Shown here piece by piece: positions 33,601-39,010 of a stretch of 64,000 nucleotides of DNA. The notes below the pieces were generated by a model. It made no database searches. It saw nothing but the letters and a program-made list of their open reading frames with translations, and was not told where the DNA came from. The stretch lies in assembly GCA_016801885.1 (NCBI GenBank), contig CM028898.1:1488001-1552000 (forward strand). The letters are read 5' to 3'. This DNA is from Toxotes chatareus. Taxonomy: Eukaryota > Chordata > Actinopteri > Toxotidae. Numbering within the stretch: the first letter of the stretch is position 1; each line of letters opens with the position of its first letter. The position numbers and the translations under genes were made by a program.

Positions 33601-36501
33601 AGTTGGTGGTAAAAGGATATGATGGTGCCTGACCATTTAGGGCTTTGCAGGTGAGGAGCAGGATTTCAAAATCTAATCAGGATTTTACAGGGAGCCAGCG
33701 CAGTGAGGCTAATATGGGAAAAATATCGGTCTCTTTTGAGCTCTTTTCCCAGTTCCTGTCAGTTTTTCTGCATCTTTCTGAGACAGGATGTGCATGGTGC
33801 ACGTGTGCATTCTTGCAAAGTTATGTATGTGGAAAAAAAAGGCAGTCTTAGAAGTTTGTTTTATGTGGGTGTTAAAGGACATATCAATCAAAGATAACTC
33901 TGAGATTCCTTGGGACTGGAGGCCAGGGCAGTGCCATCTAGGCTAATTACATCATTAGTTAAAGTATTTCTGAGAAGTCTGAATGTGTGATGTCTGAATT
34001 TAATATAAAATATTTATTGGTCATCCAGGTCTTTATGTCCTTAAGACATGTTTGAAATGTAGCTAACTGACTGGCTTCATTGACACATACAGTTGGGTGT
34101 TGTCTGCAAAGCAATGGGAGTTTATGCAGTGTTTCCGCATAAGCTGAATAGAATTGGTCCAAGCGCAGAACCTTGTGGAATTCCATGTCTGATTTTTGCA
34201 TACATGGAGGACTGATTGTTAATGTACACACAATGAAATCCATCTGATAAGTAGGACTTAAACCAGCTTAGTGTGTTTCCTTTCCTTTTTCCAATTAAAT
34301 GTTCCAGTGTCTGTCATGGGATGTGATGGTCAATAGTATCATATGCAGCACTAAGATCTAACAAGACAAGTACAGAGACTAATCCCTTGTCCGATGCAGT
34401 TAGTAGTGATTTGTAACTTTCACCAGTCTGTGCTATGATGTACTCCTGACTAAAAATCTCAAATAAATTGTTGCTCTGTAAAAAGTCGTGCAGCTGACTG
34501 GCGACTGCTTTCTCAAGAATTTTAGAGAGAATGGGAAGGTTAGATATAGGCACTATACACAAGCATATAAGCACTTGTGGTTGGGATTGGGTCTAAGAGA
34601 TAGTCTGATGCTTTAGATAAAGAAATCACTGAAGGTACTTGATGAAGGTTGATGGGGGGAAAACCTGTTAAAATAATGTATACATCAGGTTTAACAGCTA
34701 TATCTAATAAGTTAACGCTGCGGTAAACAAAAAAGCATTCTGTTAACAACTGTGTTGTGTTTTCTCCAGTTGCTTTGAACTTCCAAACACCTGGTGAGCA
34801 GATGGACCTAAACCAAGGAAGGTTCCTGCAAAATGGTCAGTGTGGATACGTCCTGAAACCTCCTTTTATGTGCCAGCTTGACACCACGTTCAACCCAGAG
34901 AATGTTGGTGGAGGTCCTGGCCACAAACCTGCACTGCTCACTGTTCGGGTAAGATGAAACAATGCTTGCACTAAATGACTAACAAGTCACGCATCAGGTT
35001 CTAGAAGTATTTTGCCCACTGTCAGTTTGCATTGAAAGACAGGGATTTTCTTTAACATTAAACTGCAAAAGAAAAAGAATTTTAAGCTTGACATTCTTGA
35101 CATTTCTTGCTCAAATGCTTCTAGGAAATTGTGTTTGACTTCATCTTGAATCCAAACATGACCCAAGGAGTAAAACTACAACAGTATACTTAAACAGTGT
35201 CATCATATCAGAGTATCAGAACTGTTGCTAGTTAGGGTCCATTCTGTAATGATACTCTAATAAAAGTCAGATTTTCCTTGTATTTATTCCAGGTTATTTC
35301 AGCTCAACAGCTCCCCAAACCAGAATGGGACAAGCCCAGCTCCATTGTAGACCCTCAGGTGTGGGTAGAGATATATGGTGTTCCTATCGACAACAATAAG
35401 AAGAAAACTCATTATGTTGACAACAATGGTAAATATCATATTGACAAAAGGCCATTAAATGACTTTAGTAACAGCAGTAAGGGATTTTTTCATGGCATTG
35501 CACAGTGAATATTGCATTTTGAAATATATTAGAGATGACAGTGACATACTGTAGTGTACCCCTGCCCAGGGGTTCTGCATTTGTCAGGGGGTATCTGGAA
35601 AGATTAAGGAGTTTGACTGATTTTGAATAATATGAATAACTACTTAAAAATGCAGTATATCCACAAATTGAATCAGCTGTACTAACTGAGCGCTATTGCT
35701 TAAGAGAGTTGAGGTCCTTATGGTTTTACTAAATATTGGGGCTGCCATTGAGAATTATTTTTAGTGGTAAACTAAGATCCAAACACATTAACTATAAAGA
35801 ACATTTAGAAATAGTTCATGTTTAACATTCAGTAATTCAGATTTGACAATGAACCCTTAAAGCCTTTTGACTGGATTGTCCTAAGCCCACCTAGTTTTAT
35901 CCGTGGCTTCCCATATGAGCATTTGACAGGGCTGTGGGGATACATCAGACAAAAAAGGAAGGGAATCACATACTGCTTGAACATGATTCAAAGCAAAGTT
36001 CATGAAGTAAAATTGCACAAACTGGTATGAATAAGAAAAACTGGTATGAATATGAAAATGTTGTTTCTTTGTTTCAGGCTTTAACCCACGATGGGACTGT
36101 ACATTTAACTTCACCATCCATGTACCTGACCTGGCTCTGGTTCGCTTCAAGGTGGAAGACCATGACTATACGTCAAGCAATGACTTCCTAGGGCAATACA
36201 CCATTCCTTTCACCAGCCTCCGGACAGGTGGGCTTAGGAACAGAGGGGTTTTCCTGATAAGGGGGCTGTAATAAAGATTTGCTTAATACTGTGTTTGCTA
36301 CACAGCATGAATAACCATTTGCTGTCCTGACCTCTCCAAGGTTATCGTCATGTCCGGCTGCTCAAGCTGGATGGCTCCAGCCTTTCACCTGCCTCTCTCT
36401 TCATCCATGTCACGGTCACCCCCTGTCAGAGCAGTCCCAACAAATCATCAGCAAGATCACCTGCCAGGCCACTGACCAAGTCTTCAGCCAAGGAACCCTA
36501 A
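1778..36501 (+). CDS. plcd3: Phospholipase C delta (plcd3-like), 16 exons, complete
   Basis: The product is a phosphoinositide-specific phospholipase C that cleaves PI(4,5)P2 into inositol trisphosphate and diacylglycerol at the plasma membrane in a calcium-dependent way. Sixteen coding exons join in frame to 788 residues plus stop, close to the length I recall for mammalian PLCD3. Domain order: PH (about 26-150), EF-hands (about 158-300), catalytic X (about 305-455), acidic linker (456-500), Y (about 500-625) and C2 (about 640-770). Catalytic residues are visible at His324, Asn325, Glu354, Asp356, His369 and Glu403, a constant +13 offset from rat PLC-delta1 numbering. The start is the first ATG of exon 1 and leads straight into a good donor. 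Local wording in the PH, EF and X regions (for example VYHGHTLTSK-like and ILGDKLL-like stretches) favours PLCD3 over PLCD1 and PLCD4. I cannot say which teleost paralogue (3a or 3b) it is. Confidence 0.9.
1854..6600. other. plcd3: plcd3 intron 1, first part: no feature recognised
   Basis: The stretch between exon 1 and the SINE is AT-rich. Only short frames occur, with no recognisable domain and no codon bias. A short AT microsatellite lies at about 6466-6495. Confidence 0.5.
6624..6935 (+). mobile_element. tRNA-derived SINE
   Basis: The head starts GGCAGCCGTGGCTCAGCAAG, giving a polymerase III A-box (TGGCTCAGCAAG, about 6632-6643). A B-box-like GGTCCGATCC lies at 6694-6703. A body and a tail with an AATAAAGTAATTAAAATT-type end follow. 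This is the standard plan of fish tRNA-derived SINEs. The tail (CCCCAGGAGGGATCAATAAAG) also resembles LINE 3' ends that SINEs borrow for retrotransposition. Confidence 0.75.
7047..7096. repeat. (CAAT)n tail of a reverse-strand LINE
   Basis: A 4-bp repeat of about 12 copies lies exactly at the 3' end of the reverse-strand LINE (reads as TTGATTGA on that strand). It is probably its simple-repeat tail. Confidence 0.8.
8165..8265. repeat. AT-rich microsatellite inside the LINE
   Basis: TAT/ATT repeats pass into a (TTTTA)n run. They break the LINE reading frame and probably expanded after insertion. Confidence 0.8.
8871..9537. other. plcd3: plcd3 intron 1, last part
   Basis: No feature was recognised apart from the splice acceptor at its end. 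Overlapping short frames at 9100-9480 show no domain. Confidence 0.5.
9538..9593 (+). CDS. plcd3: plcd3 exon 2 (start of PH domain)
   Basis: The exon encodes residues 26-44, GVQDDEDVKQMLHGSSMVK, matching the DEDV...L.GS segment that opens the PH domain in delta-type PLCs. Its acceptor is AAG at 9535-9537 and its donor is GTAACA at 9594. Confidence 0.88.
9694..9805 (+). CDS. plcd3: plcd3 exon 3 (PH domain, lipid-binding strands)
   Basis: The exon encodes residues 45-82. Arg46, Trp50 and the basic run at 52-54, together with Lys44 from exon 2, sit where PLC-delta PH domains contact the phosphates of PI(4,5)P2. The donor GTAAGT starts at 9806. Confidence 0.9.
9806..11971. other. plcd3: plcd3 intron 3, first part
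   Basis: Only simple repeats, such as (TG)n at 10740-10757, and AT-rich sequence are seen. No exon-like or transposon-like signal is supported. Confidence 0.5.
11972..12425 (-). mobile_element. Tc1-like deletion derivative (non-autonomous)
   Basis: The left end CAGTGGATTCAGTAAGTACT and the right end (reverse complement CAGTGGCTTCAGAAAATAGA) form terminal inverted repeats. Both continue inward with AGACCCCTTCA and TTGTGTTG-type matches. A TA lies at 11970-11971; the right flank reads TT rather than TA. The interior (12150-12310) matches the reverse complement of the end of a Tc1 transposase region by recall, so most of the transposase gene is missing. The total is 454 bp. Confidence 0.75.
12426..13480. 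other. plcd3: plcd3 intron 3, middle part
   Basis: No recognised gene or element. The left end of the following Ty3/gypsy remnant could not be placed and may begin here. Confidence 0.4.
14016..14620 (+). pseudogene. gag-like region of the Ty3/gypsy remnant
   Basis: Two overlapping frames (14016-14399 and 14269-14616) encode a polar, Ser/Pro/Arg-rich protein with a predicted coiled stretch (NAVRDLTATVKDLNRNLGAL). The position before the protease fits gag. No zinc knuckle was seen. Confidence 0.55.
14789..15190 (+). pseudogene. Retropepsin-like protease fragment
   Basis: The frame contains HIMLDSGSHISFIS, the retroviral-type aspartic protease active-site context, followed about 45 residues later by TLLGLDFLQ, the usual flap-to-helix block. 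The frame closes at 15190 and a spacer frame (15217-15573) follows. Confidence 0.7.
15512..16174 (+). pseudogene. Reverse transcriptase fragment lacking the catalytic box
   Basis: The frame shows PVRKRAYRSSPH, WAAPVVMVQKNDGTWRFCVD and FSIMDLSSGYWQV, classic Ty3/gypsy fingers and palm motifs. After YQFRVMASNL it jumps to sequence that belongs downstream of the palm, so the YxDD active site is deleted. The frame then shifts. Confidence 0.85.
16331..16812 (+). pseudogene. RNase H fragment in two frames
   Basis: VIAYSSHILTQTERHWSTYD (16331 frame) and FHVITDHKPLLNL ... RQGSRHANADSLSRRP (16456 frame) are the Ty3/gypsy RNase H and tether segments. A one-frame shift near 16500 separates them. Confidence 0.85.
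16817..17430 (+). pseudogene. Integrase remnant
   Basis: A degraded HHCC-type zinc region (WCLQC near 17170) is followed by the start of the DDE core near 17260-17400. The first core aspartate context reads as MNLTKLP instead of the usual MDLT-type, so the metal ligand is lost. The C-terminal half is absent. Confidence 0.6.
17779..17860. repeat. Inverted repeat able to form a hairpin
   Basis: TATATGGGTATGT on the left pairs with ACATACCCATATA on the right. An inner stem (TGTGTATTGGG / CCCAATACACA) surrounds a perfect GGGGGGCCCCCC centre at 17805-17816. It lies about 350 bp past the Ty3/gypsy remnant. Confidence 0.8.
17861..18434. other. plcd3: plcd3 intron 3, last part
   Basis: AT-rich sequence with an acceptor CCCCAG at its end. 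No other feature was recognised. Confidence 0.5.
18435..18663 (+). CDS. plcd3: plcd3 exon 4 (rest of PH domain)
   Basis: The exon encodes residues 82-158 and includes CIREGCQSETLR, VVFKGPRKSLDLL and the EAQHWARGIRTL helix typical of PLC-delta PH domains. It ends after two bases of the His158 codon, directly before ATATCCTA, a U12-type 5' splice site. Reading on in frame instead gives unrelated sequence and no usable GT donor at the homologous place. Confidence 0.9.
18664..19752 (+). other. plcd3: AT-AC (U12-type) intron 4 of plcd3
   Basis: The intron begins ATATCCTA, seven of eight bases of the U12 donor consensus ATATCCTT, and ends GTGTCAC. TTTTCTTGAC at 19731-19740 resembles the U12 branch site TTCCTTRAY; its branch A (19739) lies 13 nt before the intron end, and the region lacks a normal U2 polypyrimidine-AG acceptor. 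Joining 18663 to 19753 makes LDH-WIHAYL, the sequence expected between PH domain and first EF-hand. Inside are ordinary AT-rich sequence and an old interspersed repeat (19320-19590). Confidence 0.85.
19320..19590. repeat. Old teleost interspersed repeat fragment
   Basis: The segment contains the phrases TGCCTTGGGTTAGATACC and TTGCTCAAGGGTACTGG, which resemble a very common fish repeat ending known to me as CCTTGCTCAAGGGCA-type. I cannot assign it to a class without a repeat library. Confidence 0.45.
19753..19882 (+). CDS. plcd3: plcd3 exon 5 (first EF-hand)
   Basis: The exon encodes residues 158-201. A canonical EF-hand loop is visible as Asp168, Asn170, Asp172, Lys174, Ser176 and Glu179 (DQNHDDKMSYEE). 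It ends on a codon boundary before GTGGAC. The upstream boundary is the AC end of the U12-type intron. Confidence 0.9.
20081..20306 (+). CDS. plcd3: plcd3 exon 6 (EF-hands 2-4)
   Basis: The exon encodes residues 202-277. The second EF loop shows Asp204, Ser206, Asp208, Arg210 and Glu215. It continues into RELLRRPELDAVF and the LILTYELNE motif that precedes the catalytic core in delta-type enzymes. The acceptor TCTGGTAG ends at 20080 and the donor GTATGG starts at 20307. Confidence 0.9.
20307..21057. other. plcd3: plcd3 intron 6, first part
   Basis: A short interspersed-repeat phrase (GTGAGGCGACAGTGCTAACC, about 20440-20480) is a familiar fish repeat end. The rest is unrecognised. Confidence 0.45.
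21167..22760 (+). mobile_element. Tc1/mariner element with both inverted repeats
   Basis: The left end CAGTGCATCTGGAAATTATT and the right end (reverse complement CAGTGCATCCTGAAAGTATT) are terminal inverted repeats. They continue inward with TTCCATATTTTGTTATG-like and AAGGCTGTAACATAAC-like matches. The element is 1,594 bp and is flanked by TA dinucleotides at 21165-21166 and 22761-22762, the standard Tc1 target duplication. It lies inside an older LINE tail. Confidence 0.92.
21595..22420 (+). pseudogene. Broken Tc1-type DD34E transposase
   Basis: A helix-turn-helix start (GYRKISAALKVSMSTVASII), the first catalytic Asp in WSDETKIELFG (about 22000), the second in FQQDNNPKHKA (about 22265) and a degraded EWPRLESD end (about 22350) lie in at least three different frames. 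The order and spacing fit the DD34E family. Frameshifts make it non-coding. Confidence 0.88.
23051..23535. repeat. Unclassified interspersed repeat
   Basis: The sequence from CCAAAAGCAGGAGTCAGGCA onward is unlike the LINE tail on each side and resembles fish repeats with an AGCAGGAGTCAGGC / TTTATT opening. Ends and target duplication could not be fixed, so the class is unknown. A looser resemblance exists to 42080-42480. Confidence 0.4.
24270..24471 (+). CDS. plcd3: plcd3 exon 7 (X domain start, catalytic His/Asn)
   Basis: The exon encodes residues 277-344. It carries HYFISSSHNTYL with catalytic His324 and calcium ligand Asn325, then the SSTEPYIR segment. The donor GTAGGA splits codon 344. 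Confidence 0.93.
24472..24880. other. plcd3: plcd3 intron 7, first part
   Basis: No feature recognised after the GTAGGA donor. Confidence 0.5.
24883..25620 (-). mobile_element. LINE 3' fragment
   Basis: On the reverse strand 25305-25075 encodes a CR1/Rex-like reverse transcriptase C-terminus (TRGVVRGNCLAAKC ... GQTSFSVKGTKLNS). The 3' end reads TTTGTCCCTGTCAAATAAGT near 24885-24905, a typical LINE tail. The copy is truncated and broken. Confidence 0.6.
25673..28380 (+). mobile_element. L2/Rex-like LINE, internally deleted and frameshifted
   Basis: The 5' end AAGATGGCGGTGCACAG resembles the start of a LINE untranslated leader. Endonuclease text FYMVAGDFNQVKL (26195-26230) and reverse transcriptase blocks follow: NDYRPIALTPVVMKCF (about 27187), LFLDFSSAFSTIIPQ (about 27395), TGLPQGCVLSPLLF (about 27565) and KFADDTAVVG (27652, the catalytic YADD-type box as FADD). 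FFPEAVRLLNSSPAL ends the product near 27990. At least four frame changes and deletions occur. The 3' end is near 28380. Confidence 0.88.
28430..28840 (-). mobile_element. Second LINE fragment, opposite strand
   Basis: The reverse strand reads as a degraded reverse transcriptase N-terminal region with a TMGPDGK-like block near 28520 and a WKQNK-type linker upstream. No intact frame remains, so the class is uncertain. Confidence 0.4.
28895..29935. repeat. GGGCCCGAGCAC-type repeat with internal duplications
   Basis: It opens with GGGCCCGAGCACGGAGTGG (28898) and a second near-copy GGGCCCAAGCACTGAGTGG about 55 bp later. A longer internal module (Ctgccctgaa ... CCCCTGCTGGTAAC) occurs at about 29270-29370 and 29715-29815. 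GAGGACATAGGAGGACTCTG occurs at 29222 and 29864. The end reads GCTTGCAGCTTTAATT. I recognise this as a common unclassified fish repeat but cannot name its transposition class. Confidence 0.65.
29936..30832. other. plcd3: plcd3 intron 7, last part
   Basis: No gene recognised. A (CA)n(TA)n microsatellite lies at 30622-30664. Confidence 0.5.
30622..30664. repeat. (CA)n(TA)n microsatellite
   Basis: A compound dinucleotide repeat of about 13 CA units followed by about 8 TA units. Confidence 0.95.
30833..30977 (+). CDS. plcd3: plcd3 exon 8 (X domain, calcium and catalytic residues)
   Basis: The exon encodes residues 344-392. GCRCVELDCWDG supplies Glu354 and Asp356 (calcium ligands), and VIYHGHTLTSK supplies the second catalytic histidine, His369. 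The acceptor is CTTAG at 30828-30832 and the donor is GTGAGT at 30978. Confidence 0.94.
31228..31380 (+). CDS. plcd3: plcd3 exon 9 (X domain end)
   Basis: The exon encodes residues 393-443. ASPYPLILSLENHC supplies Glu403, the last calcium ligand, and VMARHLQSILGDKLL follows. Its length is exactly 51 codons and it is bounded by CCCAG and GTAAAG. Confidence 0.94.
31381..32162. other. plcd3: plcd3 intron 9
   Basis: No feature recognised except a short CA/TG run near 31880-31900. Confidence 0.5.
32163..32303 (+). CDS. plcd3: plcd3 exon 10 (end of X domain, acidic X-Y linker)
   Basis: The exon encodes residues 444-490. DLKGKILVKGKK carries the lysines (452, 454) that contact substrate phosphates. 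A Ser/Asp/Glu-rich linker follows, consistent with the autoinhibitory acidic linker of PLCs. The donor GTTGGT is weak. Confidence 0.9.
32505..32658 (+). CDS. plcd3: plcd3 exon 11 (Y domain start)
   Basis: The exon encodes residues 491-542, including LSPELSELVVYTRSVPFKSF and the conserved MSSFSESEA motif that opens the Y half of the barrel. The acceptor CCTAG ends at 32504 and the donor GTAAGA starts at 32659. Confidence 0.92.
32796..32912 (+). CDS. plcd3: plcd3 exon 12 (Y domain, substrate-binding Arg)
   Basis: The exon encodes residues 542-581 with FVRHNSHQLSRIYPSGQR and SSNYNPQEMWNGGCQ, diagnostic of the PLC Y box. It is flanked by TCCAG and GTGAGG. Confidence 0.93.
33040..34740 (-). mobile_element. 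CR1/L2-like LINE with 3' UTR
   Basis: On the reverse strand, reverse transcriptase blocks run in order: NLPILSKILEKAVASQL and VLLDLSAAYDTIDHH (34574-34314), LKDIKTWMTNKYFILN (about 34060-34010), and TSKTAFFFHI ... ILSQKDAEKL (33891-33709). A long untranslated tail follows to about 33040, including TGATGGTGCCTGACCATT (about 33619) and TTGGTGCATCATGGGTCCC (about 33392). Frames are broken. It is antisense to plcd3 within intron 12, with its 5' end about 30 bp from the exon 13 acceptor. Confidence 0.8.
34770..34948 (+). CDS. plcd3: plcd3 exon 13 (Y domain end)
   Basis: The exon encodes residues 581-640, VALNFQTPGEQMDLNQGRF then NGQCGYVLKPPFM, closing the catalytic barrel. The acceptor lies only about 30 bp from the 5' end of a reverse-strand LINE, so the insertion just spared the splice site. 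Confidence 0.93.
34949..35292. other. plcd3: plcd3 intron 13
   Basis: No feature recognised. Confidence 0.55.
35293..35428 (+). CDS. plcd3: plcd3 exon 14 (C2 domain start)
   Basis: The exon encodes residues 641-686, opening the C2 domain with VISAQQLPKPEW and SSIVDPQVWVEIYGV. It is bounded by TTCCAG and GTAAAT. Confidence 0.92.
35429..36077. other. plcd3: plcd3 intron 14
   Basis: No feature recognised. Confidence 0.55.
36078..36227 (+). CDS. plcd3: plcd3 exon 15 (C2 domain)
   Basis: The exon encodes residues 686-736, FNPRWDCTFNFTIHVPDLA then VEDHDYTSSNDFLGQYTIP, the calcium-binding half of the C2 domain. It is bounded by TTTCAG and GTGGGC. Confidence 0.93.
36341..36501 (+). CDS. plcd3: plcd3 exon 16 (C-terminus and stop)
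   Basis: The exon encodes residues 736-788, YRHVRLLKLDGSSLSPASLF, then a Ser/Pro/Lys-rich tail ending KSSAKEP and TAA at 36499-36501. The tail after the last C2 strand is longer and more basic than I recall for mammalian PLCD3. Confidence 0.92.
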
Positions 36502-36992
36502 TCCCCTATATCCCCCTAGCAACATGAAGCATTGAAGCCACTATGGAATGGTCACATAACATAGCAAAAATAGAGATACAATCAGGGAGAGAAATAATGT
36601 CACAGATAAACCAAATGTCAGTTTTGAGTGATTGGTTGGTTTAACTGCACCCCCAGCAGTATTCTCTCAAACCAAATGTAATAATCACTGTGACTGGTAG
36701 ATACTTGAAACCAGAACTTTTTTTTAAATTCCTCATTTAATGGGGTTAAATTCTTAGAGCAGGACTCAAGAACTTAATGACCACCCATCCATCCAGCCTG
36801 CAGAAGTCTATATATAAGAATCTATAACACCAAAAATTTGGTGCTAGATTTTGTCTCTACATTTTTAACTTATTAGCTAATCCCAAAAGTGGTAAAGTCT
36901 GATGCTTTATGCAGGAAGGAGTTTTTTATAAACTACATATTTCTTATTTTTGTGTCTTATTTAATAGTCTAAAATGTTTGTTGGTATATGAT

Positions 36993-37261
36993 TTGAAGAT
37001 TACTTGAGAAGGTCTACATCCAAAGTGTAGATTTTATGTGCAACAGCCATCTTCTATGAAGTGTTGAATGACAGATTCAGTTTTTAATGTCAATGTTAAA
37101 ACAAACAATGATATGTAATATAATTTGAAGATTACTTGAGAAGGTTAGAAAGCCTACATCCTAAGTGTAGATTTTATTTGCAACAGCCATCTTCTATGAA
37201 GTGTTAAAGGACAGGTTCAGCTTTTTAAAGTCAATTTTAAAACAAACCTCAGATGTAATAT
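36993..37261. repeat. 130-bp tandem duplication
   Basis: GAAGATTACTTGAGAAGGT, GTGTAGATTTTAT and GCAACAGCCATCTTCTATG recur in the same order at about 36993-37122 and 37124-37261 with roughly 85-90% identity by eye. The duplication lies shortly downstream of the plcd3 stop codon. Confidence 0.85.
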
Positions 37262-38083
37262 GTCCATGGAAAGAGCTATTGGTAATTGACATCATTCAAT
37301 TTTCATCTTCTGAAACCAACAATTCAACTTCAAAATTGTGCTAAAGTGAGAAAGTGGGCAGGACTATGACTTCTCTCCAGAGCTTTCCATCAACTACGCT
37401 GTATTACTTGTGTGTAACAACAGTCTGAAAGTATATGCTCATTATTATTATTATAACTTTTACTATAATCATGTCTTGGCCCTCACTATAATGACAGGCT
37501 TCTCACCCCATCTCCAAATGTGGCCATATCGAACAGCTATAAACATTTCTAGCTTAAGTTTGGTTTAAGAACACTATACATATTTTCTATTTTTGAGCCT
37601 ATCCCAGCTTTGAAATACCAAGCTTTCAGACTAAACACTGAAATGCACAAAAAAATGTGCAAGGGGTTGCATTGGTGGGAGCCTGTTGTTTCAGGTATCA
37701 CTGAGATGATGAAATGCAATCCCGAAGGGCTAGTTTGACTTCACATGAGTGTGAATCCTTAAGCCAAAATGCTGTACAGTGGATTATAATACACTGCGTA
37801 ATGATTTTATATCACTGGGAAGTTATCAGTCATTCTGTGTTCTGCCTTGACTGGGAAGGTAAATTGTACCTTATGTTTAAGTAATATACCTGGAATGTGC
37901 ACTGGGGACTAAGCCAAGGTAAACTTTTACTGCCTGACAATGCTGTGCCAATGGTGACTTCACTGAATTAAATGTGGGGGCTGCAGTTTTTTTTTAATGT
38001 TTATTTTTTTGTCACAGGGCTGATGTTGGTCTGAACATAGCTCTAGTCAAATCAAGAGGGTATACCTGTCTTGGCAGTCCTGA

Positions 38084-38107
38084 CAAAAAAAAAAAAAAAA
38101 AAAAAAA
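38084..38107. repeat. Poly(A) tract
   Basis: Twenty-four consecutive A residues on the + strand. It could be the tail of a + strand retroposed fragment, but nothing recognisable precedes it. Confidence 0.9.
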
Positions 38108-38816
38108 CTGCATGTGACTATTGGGAAGTATTTCTCATCACAGCTCATCAAAGAAACACTTCAGGGATGTGGGGATTTCATACTAAGAATATAATAACTT
38201 AAGCTGCGACATTTAAAAGCATTTTAGCATCAAGAGAGAATTTTGTCCTGTATTTCTTATGCCCTTTAAACAGTGAAGTAATATTAAGTAAGGTTTGCCT
38301 TTCAGCCAATATGAACAGGCTAATTAATCACAGCAACCAATATTAGGAACTGTATCAATGTACAAATGACATACAAGCATTGTATTAAAACACCTCTGGT
38401 AAGATATATTTATTTCAAGGATCCCTTTTTAGCTTCTCCTGAAGCTTTCAACCATATTGTTGTTACACTGCCTTTACATGCACTGCAACAGCAACCAGGT
38501 TACGTGATTATTTTATGTGGTATCTGGGTAACCAGGTACAGTAACCAGATCTGGTTTACCTGCTGAGTATATGCCTCACACCATTTGCCAGGTTTCTCCC
38601 CTTTCATGACAGCTTCCTGCCTTTTCCTCATTTTGGTGTGCGTATGTCAGAGCCAACTGACAGGCAGAAATGAAGTGCGAACACACAGACAAAGCTGTGG
38701 AATTAATCCAAAACTTGATATTTGCTAGAAAACTTGTGTTTTTATGTCTATATAGCTATAAAACCGTTTGCACTTTTTGGACAAATACCATGATAGACTA
38801 ATTTGACAGACTAGTA

Positions 38817-39010
38817 AGAAGAAAAAGACAATAATAGGACTAGTAATAGGAGAAGAGAGGAGCTTGGTGCATCATGGGAAGTTCCCTGGCAGTCTCAGCC
38901 TATAGACTCTTAAACATGGAGAGTGGAGAGTATCTGCCTCCCAGACCCAAACTGTCAGATGGTTCCACAGTAGGGGAGCCAAAGAGCTGAAGGATATGCC
39001 TTGAGAGCTC
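38817..39010 (-). repeat. Fragment of the same LINE tail as at 33.1-33.6 kb
   Basis: ATAATAGGACTAGTAATAGG, GAGCTTGGTGCATCATGGG, AGTCTCAGCCTATAG and CAGATGGTTCCACA occur here and in the same order at 33150-33560. It is a solo 3' UTR copy. Confidence 0.7.

Larger units (their letters stand above)
36502..38816. other. Probable plcd3 3' UTR and downstream DNA
   Basis: The DNA after the stop codon has no recognised exon. A convincing AATAAA plus cleavage site could not be placed, so the 3' end of the transcript is unknown. It contains the tandem duplication at 36993-37261 and a 24-base A run at 38084-38107. Confidence 0.45.
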
